DNA from: CAZCZZ01 sp964503335
GTDB lineage: Bacteria > Verrucomicrobiota > Kiritimatiellia > CAIVKH01
Length of the DNA: 16,430 nucleotides
Direction of reading: 5' to 3'
Assembly (NCBI GenBank): GCA_964503335.1
Contig: CAZCZZ010000075.1
Coordinates: 1-16,430, forward strand
The notes beneath the pieces are model-generated. The model ran no database searches. It saw nothing but the letters and a program-made list of their open reading frames with translations, and was not told where the DNA came from. Positions 1-5,877 of the stretch are shown one piece after another (position 1 is the first letter of the stretch; every line of letters begins with the position of its first letter). A program made the position numbers and the translations under genes.

Positions 1-241
1 CAGGTTATTATTCTGACTCCGAACGTTTAATCTGCCAACCTTGGCTTTTCCTGGCGCGCGAGCGGGTTTCTCAAGACTGATGGCATTTTGGTGCTCGTGT
101 CCACGGGGGAAGTGTATCCAACAGGATTTCCGCGTAAAGACTTTACGGACTGCTGGATGCGCACAACTTGTGCTTCATCTATGCTGAACGCAAGTACATG
201 CGGCACTCCGTCTAGGTTGGCTTTTGCCGGGTTTTACCGTG

Positions 242-263
242 GATATACGGCGCGAGGTATATC
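242..263. repeat. Palindromic repeat, copy 1 (imperfect)
   Basis: Arms GATATAC and GTATATC are perfectly complementary around the 8-nt centre GGCGCGAG. The element is followed directly by ATGGGA. The palindrome at 333-356 shares its centre and its ATGGRA flank, so the two appear to be copies of one element about 92 bp apart. A GGYTTTTACC motif precedes both. Confidence 0.6.
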
Positions 264-332
264 ATGGGAGTCTCATTGATGAGAGTGGCCGTTTTAGGAT
301 TATTTGGCGTGGCTTTTACCCCCCTGTTGTCG

Positions 333-356
333 TGATCTACGGCGCGCCGTAGATCA
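333..356. repeat. 24-bp perfect palindrome, copy 2
   Basis: The half-site TGATCTACGGCG is followed immediately by its exact reverse complement, giving 12-bp arms with no spacer. It is followed by TGGAAGAG. Compared with the copy at 242-263, an A/C difference in the left arm is matched in the right arm, so pairing is preserved. It could be a dimer binding site, a cruciform or an intergenic mobile palindrome; the sequence does not decide between these. Confidence 0.7.
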
Positions 357-445
357 TGGAAGAGGTTCTCATGGGCTTGGAGAGCGGTTGTCGTCGTTTC
401 ACCCAGGCTGACGGCGGGCGCGGGCTTCTTTTGGCCAGAGTCGAT

Positions 446-464
446 CCGGGGTCGGCGACCCCGG
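446..464. repeat. GC-rich hairpin (REP-like)
   Basis: CCGGGGTCG and CGACCCCGG pair perfectly around a single G. Read on the minus strand it is preceded by TGTAG. The same arrangement, TGTAG followed by a GGGTC/GACCC hairpin, occurs downstream of polX at 3294-3313, so the two may belong to one repetitive extragenic palindrome family. Confidence 0.5.
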
Positions 465-484
465 CTACAGATGAGGCACAAGAG

Positions 485-533
485 TTTCCAATCCTTGGAC
501 GTGTACGCGATGAAGGCTTCCAAGGATTGGAAA
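485..533. repeat. Inverted repeat with perfect 15-bp arms
   Basis: TTTCCAATCCTTGGA at 485-499 is exactly complementary to TCCAAGGATTGGAAA at 519-533, with a 19-nt loop. Translated, it gives FQSL and KDWK peptides on either strand. From general familiarity, not a search, such FQSLE/DWK peptides recur in spurious ORFs of Kiritimatiellota and Lentisphaerota. This suggests a lineage-specific intergenic repeat or terminator-like hairpin, although no U-tract follows. Confidence 0.65.
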
Positions 534-560
534 GGATGGTCAGATGATCCGTTGCGGAAG

Positions 561-833
561 GTTTCCTCGTCGCTGTTTCGTGTCATCGCAAGGCTGTTCC
601 GACCGGGGAGTCTGCTGTTCTGCGCGGGAGCAGCGTGCTCCGGGCAAGAACAGCGCTGTTCCGGGACAGATCAACGCTGTCCTGCGACGAAACAACGTTG
701 TTTCGTGTCAGGACACGCTGCTTTTCGACAAAACAGCGTTGTTCCGGGTCGGAACAGCGTTGTTCCTGCTCATCGCAGCGTGTACTTCGGCGAAAACAGC
801 GAGCTCCCGACTCATCGCAGCGCGTTTCCAGGT
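561..833. repeat. Array of about 13 phased 21-bp degenerate palindromes
   Basis: The sequence divides into 13 consecutive units of exactly 21 bp without any insertion or deletion. The common core is ACAGCGYTGTT. The flanking arms differ from unit to unit but often stay complementary within a unit: GGAGCA/TGCTCC at 627-641, GAACAGC/GCTGTTC at 648-661, GGACAG/CTGTCC at 664-682, the perfect 20-bp palindrome ACGAAACAACGTTGTTTCGT at 687-706, and GGAACA/TGTTCC at 751-766. The first and last units are weaker. The 21-bp period equals seven codons and two helical turns. Two forward frames stay open from 561 to 833 and the third over most of it, giving heptapeptide repeats such as xxQRCxx and xNSVVPx. 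Confidence 0.8.
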
Positions 834-1108
834 CACCTCAGTGGGAATGATTCAAATAGACTGCGAATGGTCACATCAATCGAAGGGCCAACCTTCCGGA
901 TGAGCCAAGTGCCGAGGGCCCGCAGCGACGACCAGCCCTACCACGTGACGACGTTCTAATCTGTGAAGTGGTCACTCGCGCTCACCAAGTATCGAGCGTG
1001 TCGTGAATTCAGAAACCATGGGTTCATTCCCCGAAGTCGCGCCAATTCGCGATCTTTCCAGAGTTGTTTCGGCACATAAGAAAATTTTTGGGAAATCTTT
1101 TGAACCGG

Positions 1109-1138
1109 TTGAACGTTTTCAGGGACGACGTGTCTAAA
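1109..1138 (+). promoter_or_regulatory. Possible promoter for the 141-aa gene
   Basis: TTGAAC at 1109-1114 and TCTAAA at 1133-1138 are separated by 18 bp, giving a predicted leader of about 57 nt. A second TTGAAC lies at 1100-1105. The boxes match the sigma-70 consensus only moderately. The gene itself has AAGG at 1189-1192 as a probable ribosome-binding site. Confidence 0.3.
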
Positions 1139-1201
1139 CCGGCACATTGGCACCGCGTGTGCGGGTCCATTGGAGATAAAACAAACAGTAAAGGTAAATG
1201 A

Positions 1202-1627
1202 ATGAGTCGAAAAATAGTCCGTGTGAACGTACCGCGCAGCCAGCCTGATCGTTTGATCGAGCTGGCCGGAAAGATACTTGCCCAGCATGAGGCGGACGGC
1301 GCGAAAAGCCCCCTTGCCGCCGAACGCATGAGCACGTTGCAGGAGTTGGTCAAAGAAGCGCGCTCACTGAACAGCAAGGCTGCCGATCTGGCGGCCCAAG
1401 CCAGTGGAACGCGCCATCGCCGTGATCAGGTACTCGGCATTGCCGACGGTCAGACATCGGGCAACGTCAATACCCTGCTCAACCTGGTCAAGTATGCCCG
1501 CGTTCAGCTCGGCATCCACTTCGAGGGCCATGAACAGTCCATGGAGACGTACGGTTTCAACGTCGTGGTCGGTTCCGCCAAGTCTCCCCGGCGTGGCGCC
1601 GGTCAGCAAGGCGGTGTGGCCGCGTAG
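1202..1627 (+). CDS. Conserved-type helical protein of unknown function
   Basis: This 141-residue protein has no signal peptide, membrane segment or catalytic motif that I can name. Residues 14-65 look alpha-helical, with the pattern IL..HEADG..SPL at 25-38, and 71-75 are basic. Residues 88-106 (NVNTLLNLVKYARVQLGIH) look like another helix. A GF-hydrophobic motif follows at 118-123, then a basic, glycine-rich tail. The layout (H.ADG..SPL, a middle RDQVLG, then a late GF.V) matches a family of short proteins that I recall as hypothetical in PVC and related bacteria. I know no demonstrated role. The ATG is preceded by AAGGTAAATGA. The gene stands alone between a repeat region and a strong hairpin. 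Confidence 0.75.
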   Translation: MSRKIVRVNVPRSQPDRLIELAGKILAQHEADGAKSPLAAERMSTLQELVKEARSLNSKAADLAAQASGTRHRRDQVLGIADGQTSGNVNTLLNLVKYARVQLGIHFEGHEQSMETYGFNVVVGSAKSPRRGAGQQGGVAA

Positions 1628-1636
1628 CGCGGCAGT

Positions 1637-1672
1637 TGAGCCGGGAGGCTTCATGGAATGCCTCCCGGCTCA
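1637..1672 (+). terminator. Strong hairpin terminator after the 141-aa gene
   Basis: TGAGCCGGGAGGC (1637-1649) pairs perfectly with GCCTCCCGGCTCA (1660-1672) across a 10-nt loop, starting 10 nt after the stop codon. The downstream tract TCTCCTTGTCTTC is pyrimidine-rich but not a pure U run, so intrinsic termination is likely but not textbook. It could also protect the mRNA 3' end. Confidence 0.65.
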
Positions 1673-1924
1673 TCTCCTTGTCTTCATCCAAACATGTTAC
1701 CGCTGCCTGATGCGCTGAACCGGTGCGAGAGCCACTCCGCCTTGTAAGGGTTCATTCTCACGAGGGTGTACGCCGGACGACAGCCCGGATGACACATACG
1801 GCGAGTCAAAGACCCTGGATTTCTGGCCGCCAACGCGCTGGCCTAACGGGAGGGCGAGATCATTCATGCGCCTGCAAGTGGACGTTCGATCTACCATCCA
1901 TGCGCCGACCTGAGCCGATCTTGC
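1673..1924. other. Intergenic stretch without recognised features
   Basis: I see no conserved protein, tRNA or clear hairpin here. A tRNA-like fragment near 1715-1760 does not fold into a complete tRNA. Short open frames on both strands have no family resemblance. Confidence 0.4.
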
Positions 1925-2059
1925 TTATGGGTATTCTGCCGCGAGCACCGACGCGGCGTAGAACAGCATGGAGAGAACGATCAGGAAGAACAACCAGAGC
2001 GTCCCCCACGCGACCTTTTGCAGGAACGGCACCACCAGCCTTCGCAGCCTGCTATTCAT
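1925..2059 (-). CDS. Possible 44-residue single-pass membrane protein
   Basis: Starting at the ATG ending at 2059, the frame gives a basic N-terminus (MNSRLRRLV) followed by one long hydrophobic segment at about residues 17-41 and the end AAEYP. GCAGGGAC just before the ATG could serve as a Shine-Dalgarno sequence. The frame stays open to 2209, but the extra N-terminal 50 residues look non-coding, so the short start is preferred. It lies downstream of the ferredoxin on the same strand, 179 nt away. No family is recognised. It may be a real small membrane protein or a chance hydrophobic frame. Confidence 0.35.
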   Translation of the reverse strand: MNSRLRRLVVPFLQKVAWGTLWLFFLIVLSMLFYAASVLAAEYP

Positions 2060-2238
2060 AGTCCCTGCTTGATTCATCAAAGTCTCAGCTCCAATCCGAG
2101 AGGACATCGGATAAGAGACATGAAACTTACAGGCGGGAACCGAATGGATTGTGCCCTCGGCAATGAGGCGAGGATACAGCGTTGCCCCTACACCAGCGAC
2201 GGAGAACATCCGCAGTTTTCCCGTATTCCCAGAAGTGG

Positions 2239-2523
2239 CTACGATCCGGGACCGCTCAAAGGCTTCTTCTGCCGGTTGATCATCGGAAGGTTCTTTGCCC
2301 TCTCGGCGTTAAGGTTGATGTAGGACTTCCACTTGGGCGGGACTTTGATGGCCGGGAAGATGGCCTTCGTGGGACATTCGGGGACGCACGCGCCGCAATC
2401 GATACATTCCACGGGATCGATCACCAGCATCTTCTCGTCCTCATGGAAACAGTTCACCGGACACACGGTGACGCACACTGTGTTTTTGCAGTTTATGCAG
2501 GGCTCTGTGACGACATGGGGCAT
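2239..2523 (-). CDS. fdxA: 7Fe ferredoxin (3Fe-4S plus 4Fe-4S)
   Basis: This is a 94-residue soluble electron carrier. Its cysteines at 9, 12, 17, 21, 25, 40, 43, 46 and 50 have the spacing of the Azotobacter-type 7Fe ferredoxin I. By that comparison Cys9, 17 and 50 would bind the 3Fe-4S cluster and Cys21, 40, 43 and 46 the 4Fe-4S cluster, with 12 and 25 free. Both clusters are followed by the usual CP dipeptides (C21-P and C50-P). The C-terminal extension at 60-82, including INLNAERAKNLP, is also typical of that family. The start is 2 nt beyond the stop of the upstream HAD gene, so the two are probably co-transcribed and may be translationally coupled. The electron donor and acceptor cannot be told from context. 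Confidence 0.92.
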   Translation of the reverse strand: MPHVVTEPCINCKNTVCVTVCPVNCFHEDEKMLVIDPVECIDCGACVPECPTKAIFPAIKVPPKWKSYINLNAERAKNLPMINRQKKPLSGPGS

Positions 2524-2525
2524 GG

Positions 2526-3185
2526 TTAGAACTTCAATCCTGCAACCGTGGTGACGATTCGATCCGCGTCAAAGAGCTTGTCGCGTCCGTGGCTGTTCGT
2601 GACCGCTACGACTTTCAAGCCTGCGCCCTTTGCCGCCTTGATACCGGCGGGCGTGTCCTCGATCGCCCAGCAATGCCGGGCTTCGATCTTCAGGCTGGGA
2701 AACTTCTCCTGAAGCTTCTTTACGGTCAGCTTGTAGCACAAGGCGTCGGGCTTGCTGACGTGAACATCCTCGGCCGTCACCATGACATCGAATTTCGAAG
2801 CGAACCCGTAGTGTTCAAAGAACGGCGCGATATCCGAGCGAAGCGCACCGCTGCAAAGGGCGAGCGGAAGTCGTCCAGCGATGGAATCGATCAGTTCGAC
2901 AATACCCGGGTAGGTCTTTGCCCCGGCCATCGTGGCGAGATTGTGAAACGCCTTCGCCTTGCGCTCCACGAGGCCCGGCAAGAGCGCCTCATCGAGCTTC
3001 TTTCCCGCGTTCTTGTAACGCGTGCGAAATGCGTCGCGGTCGTCGAAGCCAATATACGTCGAAACGTAGTCCTTCCACGTGAACCCAAGCCTCTCCGGCT
3101 CCAGCACCTCTTGAAAGGCGCGGAAGTGCAAAGGCTCCGTATCCACGATCACACCGTCGAAATCAAAAATGACTGCTGATGTCAT
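2526..3185 (-). CDS. HAD-superfamily hydrolase, beta-phosphoglucomutase-like
   Basis: This 219-residue cytoplasmic enzyme acts on a phosphorylated small molecule through an aspartyl-phosphate intermediate. All four HAD motifs are visible: DFDGVIVD (nucleophile Asp8, acid/base Asp10), Ser112 in LCSGA, Lys145 in VSKPD and the acidic pair Glu176-Asp177 in AIEDTPAGIKAA. The helical cap inserted between motifs I and II (about 16-90) is the type found in beta-phosphoglucomutase, phosphoglycolate phosphatase and related enzymes, so the substrate is uncertain. The start ending at 3185 (MTSAVIFDFDG) fits the family. A frame extension to 3224 adds 13 atypical residues. No strong ribosome-binding site is seen. 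It leads the ferredoxin gene. Confidence 0.88.
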   Translation of the reverse strand: MTSAVIFDFDGVIVDTEPLHFRAFQEVLEPERLGFTWKDYVSTYIGFDDRDAFRTRYKNAGKKLDEALLPGLVERKAKAFHNLATMAGAKTYPGIVELIDSIAGRLPLALCSGALRSDIAPFFEHYGFASKFDVMVTAEDVHVSKPDALCYKLTVKKLQEKFPSLKIEARHCWAIEDTPAGIKAAKGAGLKVVAVTNSHGRDKLFDADRIVTTVAGLKF

Positions 3186-3250
3186 AAGCGGCACAGCATA
3201 GCCGATCGCAGGCTCCCGCTGCAATGCACGCTTCGTGTGGTCGCATTGGC

Positions 3251-3313
3251 GCCGCGTGGGGTCACGCGGCCGACACCAACCACCGCGTTGTAGGCCGGGT
3301 CACCTGACCCGGC
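3251..3313. repeat. Paired hairpins, REP-like intergenic element
   Basis: Two perfect hairpins stand 23 nt apart. The first is GCCGCGTG-GGGT-CACGCGGC at 3251-3270. The second is GCCGGGTCA-CC-TGACCCGGC at 3294-3313, preceded by TTGTAG. They sit in the 130-nt gap between the polX 3' end and the HAD gene start. The second hairpin lies 2 nt past the polX stop and may double as its terminator or mRNA stabiliser, though no U-tract follows. It resembles the hairpin at 446-464. Confidence 0.6.
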
Positions 3314-3315
3314 GC

Positions 3316-5043
3316 TCACCCGCGCGACTTCTTCAGCAGGGATCGCAGCTGCGCCAGCGACCGCGTATTGAGCACATCACCCTTCTCCAGCCAACCCCGC
3401 CGCGCCTGGACGATGCCGTGGATTTGGTTCTCGAAGTCCTTCGTGCTGTGCGCGTCGCAGTCGATGCTGATGAGCACGCCAGCCTCCCTGGCCATCTTGC
3501 AGTGCACATCGTGCAGGTCGAGACGGTGCGGATTCGCGTTCAACTCAAGGAAACAGCCGCGCTTGGACGCGTGCGCGATGATTTTCGGGACATCGACTTC
3601 GAAGGCAGGACGTTCAAGAAGAAGGCGGCCCGTGGGATGACCGAGGATCGTGAAGTACGGGTTGTCCATCGCGCGAAGCACGCGTTCGGTCTGCTTCTCG
3701 TGCGACAGGTTAAAGCGGCTGTGCACCGAGCCTACGACGACATCAAGTCGCTTGAGCACGTCGTCCGACAGATCCAAGGCCCCGTCGTCGAGGATGTCGA
3801 CCTCGATGCCTTTCAGGAGCGCGATGCCCTTGAGCTCCGCAGATAGCTCGTCGATCTCATCGATCTGCTTCAGCAGCCGCTTCTCATCGAGTCCATTAGC
3901 CACCGTCAGTCGCTTCGAATGGTCGGTGATGGCGAGATACTCAAATCCGCGCGCTTTCGCCGCGGCGGCCATTTCCTCGATCGTGTTCGCGCCGTCCGAC
4001 CACGTCGAGTGGTTGTGCAGGTCACCTTTGAGATCGCCCAACTCGATCAGCTTCGGAATCTTCCCCGCCGTGGCTGCTTCAATCTCTCCCCTGCCCTCGC
4101 GAAGCTCCGGCGGGATGAGGTCGAGACCAAGCGCCTTGTAGATATCTTTCTCGGTCTTTCCCGCCACAACCTCGTCGCCTTTGGTCAGGCCGTACTCGTT
4201 GAGCTTGAGACCGAGCTTCTGCGCGATCGCGCGCGTGGCGACGTTGTGTCCCTGGCTTCCGGTGAAATATTGAAGCGCAGCGCCGAAGCTCTCCGCCGGA
4301 ACTACGCGAAGATCCGCCTGGATGCCCGAGCGCAGGATCACGCTGGATTTCGTGTCGCCTTTGGCGAGCACCTTTGTGACCTCGTCGTACTTCACAAAGC
4401 GATCCATGATACCCGTCGCGTCATTCGCCACGGCGAGAATGTCCAGATCGCCGACCGTTTCACGGCCCCGTCGGTAGCTTCCACACAGCGTGACCTGCTT
4501 CGCGCCGGGCATGGCCTCAACGAAGGAACGGAGCGCCTCCGCGGAGGGAGCGATCGCGGCTCTCAGGAATCGTTTGCCTTCGACTTGCTTGGCCTGGATG
4601 GAGTGCAGGATGTTCTGTTCGATTTTCTCGCCGAACCCCGCGATCCCGCGGATCTTCCCGTTCTTGGCCGCCTGCTCCAGCTTCGCCATGGACTCGATGC
4701 CGAGGTCCTTCCAGAGGACTTTAACACGTTTGGGACCGAGGCCCGGAATACGCAGCAGTTCGGTGATGCCGTCGGGGAATTCCTTGCGCAGTGTGTCGAG
4801 GGCTTCGCTCTTCCCCGTGTTCACGATCTCGATGATCTTCTTCGACAGGTCAGCGCCGATCCCCGCGATGGCCGTCAGGTCCTCGTTCGCAGCGACAAGG
4901 TCGCGGAGTTCCCGTCCGGAATCGCCGATGATGCGCGACGCATTTCTGTAGGCACGAATCCGGAACGGATTGTCGCCACGGATTTCGAGCAGATCCGCCA
5001 TCTCATCAAACACCGCGGCAATGTCGCTATTGTGAACGGGCAT
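3316..5043 (-). CDS. polX: DNA polymerase/3'-5' exonuclease PolX
   Basis: This 575-residue protein has the full length of bacterial PolX, a family X repair polymerase that fills short gaps and trims 3' ends. Residues 1-80 are the 8-kDa-like helix-hairpin-helix region; HhH motifs are seen at about 59-65 (IAGIGAD), 98-105 (RIPGLGPK) and 134-140 (IAGFGEK). The polymerase core has GSYRRG at 188-193, then catalytic Asp199 and Asp201 in VGDLDILA and a third Asp244 in QADLRVV. The C-terminal PHP exonuclease domain starts at 339 and keeps its metal ligands: DLHNHS (341-346), TDHS (373-376), GIEVDI (412-417), His441, His469 in GHPTGR, and DCDAH (528-532). Both activities therefore look intact. The start MPVHNSDIAA is typical. 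No clear Shine-Dalgarno sequence is present. Confidence 0.96.
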   Translation of the reverse strand: MPVHNSDIAAVFDEMADLLEIRGDNPFRIRAYRNASRIIGDSGRELRDLVAANEDLTAIAGIGADLSKKIIEIVNTGKSEALDTLRKEFPDGITELLRIPGLGPKRVKVLWKDLGIESMAKLEQAAKNGKIRGIAGFGEKIEQNILHSIQAKQVEGKRFLRAAIAPSAEALRSFVEAMPGAKQVTLCGSYRRGRETVGDLDILAVANDATGIMDRFVKYDEVTKVLAKGDTKSSVILRSGIQADLRVVPAESFGAALQYFTGSQGHNVATRAIAQKLGLKLNEYGLTKGDEVVAGKTEKDIYKALGLDLIPPELREGRGEIEAATAGKIPKLIELGDLKGDLHNHSTWSDGANTIEEMAAAAKARGFEYLAITDHSKRLTVANGLDEKRLLKQIDEIDELSAELKGIALLKGIEVDILDDGALDLSDDVLKRLDVVVGSVHSRFNLSHEKQTERVLRAMDNPYFTILGHPTGRLLLERPAFEVDVPKIIAHASKRGCFLELNANPHRLDLHDVHCKMAREAGVLISIDCDAHSTKDFENQIHGIVQARRGWLEKGDVLNTRSLAQLRSLLKKSRG

Positions 5044-5137
5044 GCCGCAGAGGGTAGCAATCAGACTGTGGGTCGTGGAAGCTGGAATGTCTTTGGCTGG
5101 CTAGGAGGGACGCTTGGAGCGAAGATCATGCAGGCAC

Positions 5138-5494
5138 TCAGTCTAGCGGTCTGATGCGAATCGTCCTCTCCGTCACGACGGTAAATCGGCCGGGTAGCCG
5201 ATCCCCATAGCCCTCTACGGCTATTCTCGTCATTCGAATGCGATTGGTCTCGCTTTCATCGCTTAGTCGAAAGAGTACAACCCCGGCATGACGCCTGTGA
5301 CTGCGAAATACAAGCTCGCCGAAATCCTTATCGTTGGTCACGACGATTCGCTCTTCGGAAACAGCGAGGGCGAGGATGTCCTCATCCACAGCTTGAGGCA
5401 TCCGGGCAGCAACCTCGACAACATCGCAACCGATTGAACGGAGATAGTCTGCCACGGATCGGCCGGTTGATTCATCCACGATGAAACGCAACAT
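5138..5494 (-). CDS. DUF5615 PIN-like protein, probable toxin of a toxin-antitoxin pair
   Basis: This 118-residue protein belongs to the DUF5615 (PIN-like, Mut7-C-related) family: FIVDE at the N-terminus with Asp7, AVDEDILALA at 36-45, and the hallmark VTNDKDFGEL at 52-61. These acidic residues correspond to the metal-binding positions of PIN-type nucleases, so RNase activity is a reasonable inference but has not been shown for most members. The gene starts 8 nt after a DUF433 gene, the standard partner of DUF5615 proteins. The arrangement suggests a type II toxin-antitoxin module, with this protein as the toxin. Its length is normal and no residue appears to be missing. Confidence 0.85.
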   Translation of the reverse strand: MLRFIVDESTGRSVADYLRSIGCDVVEVAARMPQAVDEDILALAVSEERIVVTNDKDFGELVFRSHRRHAGVVLFRLSDESETNRIRMTRIAVEGYGDRLPGRFTVVTERTIRIRPLD

Positions 5495-5502
5495 GTCGGA
5501 GC

Positions 5503-5745
5503 TCAGGCAGTCGCAGGAATCGGAAACACATCCTCATGCGCAATCACATCTGCTGCATATTCCAATGCAGCCCTCACATCGTCATGCTTCAGTCGCGGAT
5601 ATTGTTTGAGGATCTCCGACTCAGTTACGCCTTGAGCAACCATGCGCACGACAAGTTCGACCGGTATGCGAGTACCCCGGATTACGGGTTTCCCGGCCAT
5701 CACGTGCGGGTCCATCGAGATGTGATCAAGTAGTTTGTCGGTCAT
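5503..5745 (-). CDS. DUF433 protein, probable antitoxin
   Basis: This 80-residue protein carries the DUF433 core: DPHVMAGKPVIRGTRIPVELVV (in part, residues 12-33), then VAQGVTESEILKQYPRL at 35-51 and DVRAALEYAADVI at 54-66. The fold is a short winged or helix-turn-helix-like domain found in VapB-like antitoxins. The preferred start (MTDKLLDHI, ATG ending at 5745) has AAGAGAG 9 nt upstream and lies about 19 nt after the predicted transcription start. An extension to 5799 would run through the promoter and adds an atypical cysteine-rich leader. It probably neutralises the DUF5615 protein encoded immediately downstream and may repress the shared promoter. Confidence 0.87.
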   Translation of the reverse strand: MTDKLLDHISMDPHVMAGKPVIRGTRIPVELVVRMVAQGVTESEILKQYPRLKHDDVRAALEYAADVIAHEDVFPIPATA

Positions 5746-5770
5746 GTGCAAAACTCTCTTCGCAAGCGAT

Positions 5771-5799
5771 ACCATACGACAGGCACAACTCGGTTTCAA
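5771..5799 (-). promoter_or_regulatory. Sigma-70-like promoter of the DUF433/DUF5615 pair
   Basis: On the minus strand, TTGAAA (5799-5794) and TATGGT (5776-5771) are separated by 17 bp, matching the consensus at 5/6 and 4/6 positions. The predicted start near 5764 gives a leader of about 19 nt carrying AAGAGAG. Confidence 0.55.
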
Positions 5800-5842
5800 T
5801 CGTCGATTCCCACAGGCGTTATGGGTCGCTGCCAGCGCGGCG

Positions 5843-5871
5843 TTGCGTTGCCGGCATGATCACGCTATAGC
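5843..5871 (+). promoter_or_regulatory. Possible tadA promoter giving a leaderless transcript
   Basis: TTGCGT at 5843-5848 and TATAGC at 5866-5871 are 17 bp apart. The expected transcription start falls at or 1 nt before the tadA ATG at 5878, so a leaderless mRNA is possible. GGGG at 5872-5875 could alternatively act as a weak ribosome-binding site from a more distant promoter. Confidence 0.35.
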
Positions 5872-5877
5872 GGGGTC

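Larger units (their letters stand above)
1..1201. other. Gene-free, repeat-rich intergenic region
   Basis: No open frame in this 1.2-kb stretch resembles a known protein family. The frames that stay open lie over the 21-bp repeat array and look like by-products of it. The stretch contains several unrelated inverted repeats listed separately. Smaller ones are a 7-bp-arm palindrome CGTAAAG-A-CTTTACG at 133-147 and an imperfect hairpin at 156-179 with core GCACAA-C-TTGTGC. The motif TGGCTTTT followed by CC or GCC recurs at about 41, 218 and 309, which suggests decayed direct repeats. From 834 to about 1098 I see nothing structured. The last 100 bases are the leader of the gene at 1202. Confidence 0.7.

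Noticed and set aside
561..833. CRISPR array or plasmid iteron origin
   Set aside because: There are no conserved repeats separated by unique spacers and no cas genes. Iterons are conserved direct repeats near a rep gene and AT-rich DNA; these units are divergent palindromes with no rep gene nearby.
471..959. Overlapping forward ORFs across the 21-bp array (471-959, 544-903, 635-850) encoding heptapeptide repeats
   Set aside because: The period is a multiple of three and the repeat lacks stop codons, so the forward frames stay open there without coding. None has a recognised domain or a convincing ribosome-binding site. A repeat-protein gene is not fully excluded and is noted under the array finding.
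1712..1765. tRNA-like stretch with a GAGAGCC...CTTGTAAGG...GTTCATTCTC pattern
   Set aside because: The anticodon stem does not pair and there is no matching acceptor stem or proper T-arm. At most it is a decayed fragment.
2060..2238. Riboswitch or extended N-terminus in the leader of the small membrane ORF
   Set aside because: No known riboswitch motif is seen, and the translated extension looks unlike a protein start. Nothing in it could be supported.
2589..3179. 196-aa plus-strand ORF
   Set aside because: It is the antisense shadow of the HAD hydrolase gene.
3919..5154. 411-aa plus-strand ORF
   Set aside because: It lies antisense to polX, whose protein has all family motifs. The plus frame has no recognisable domain and reflects GC-rich codon bias.
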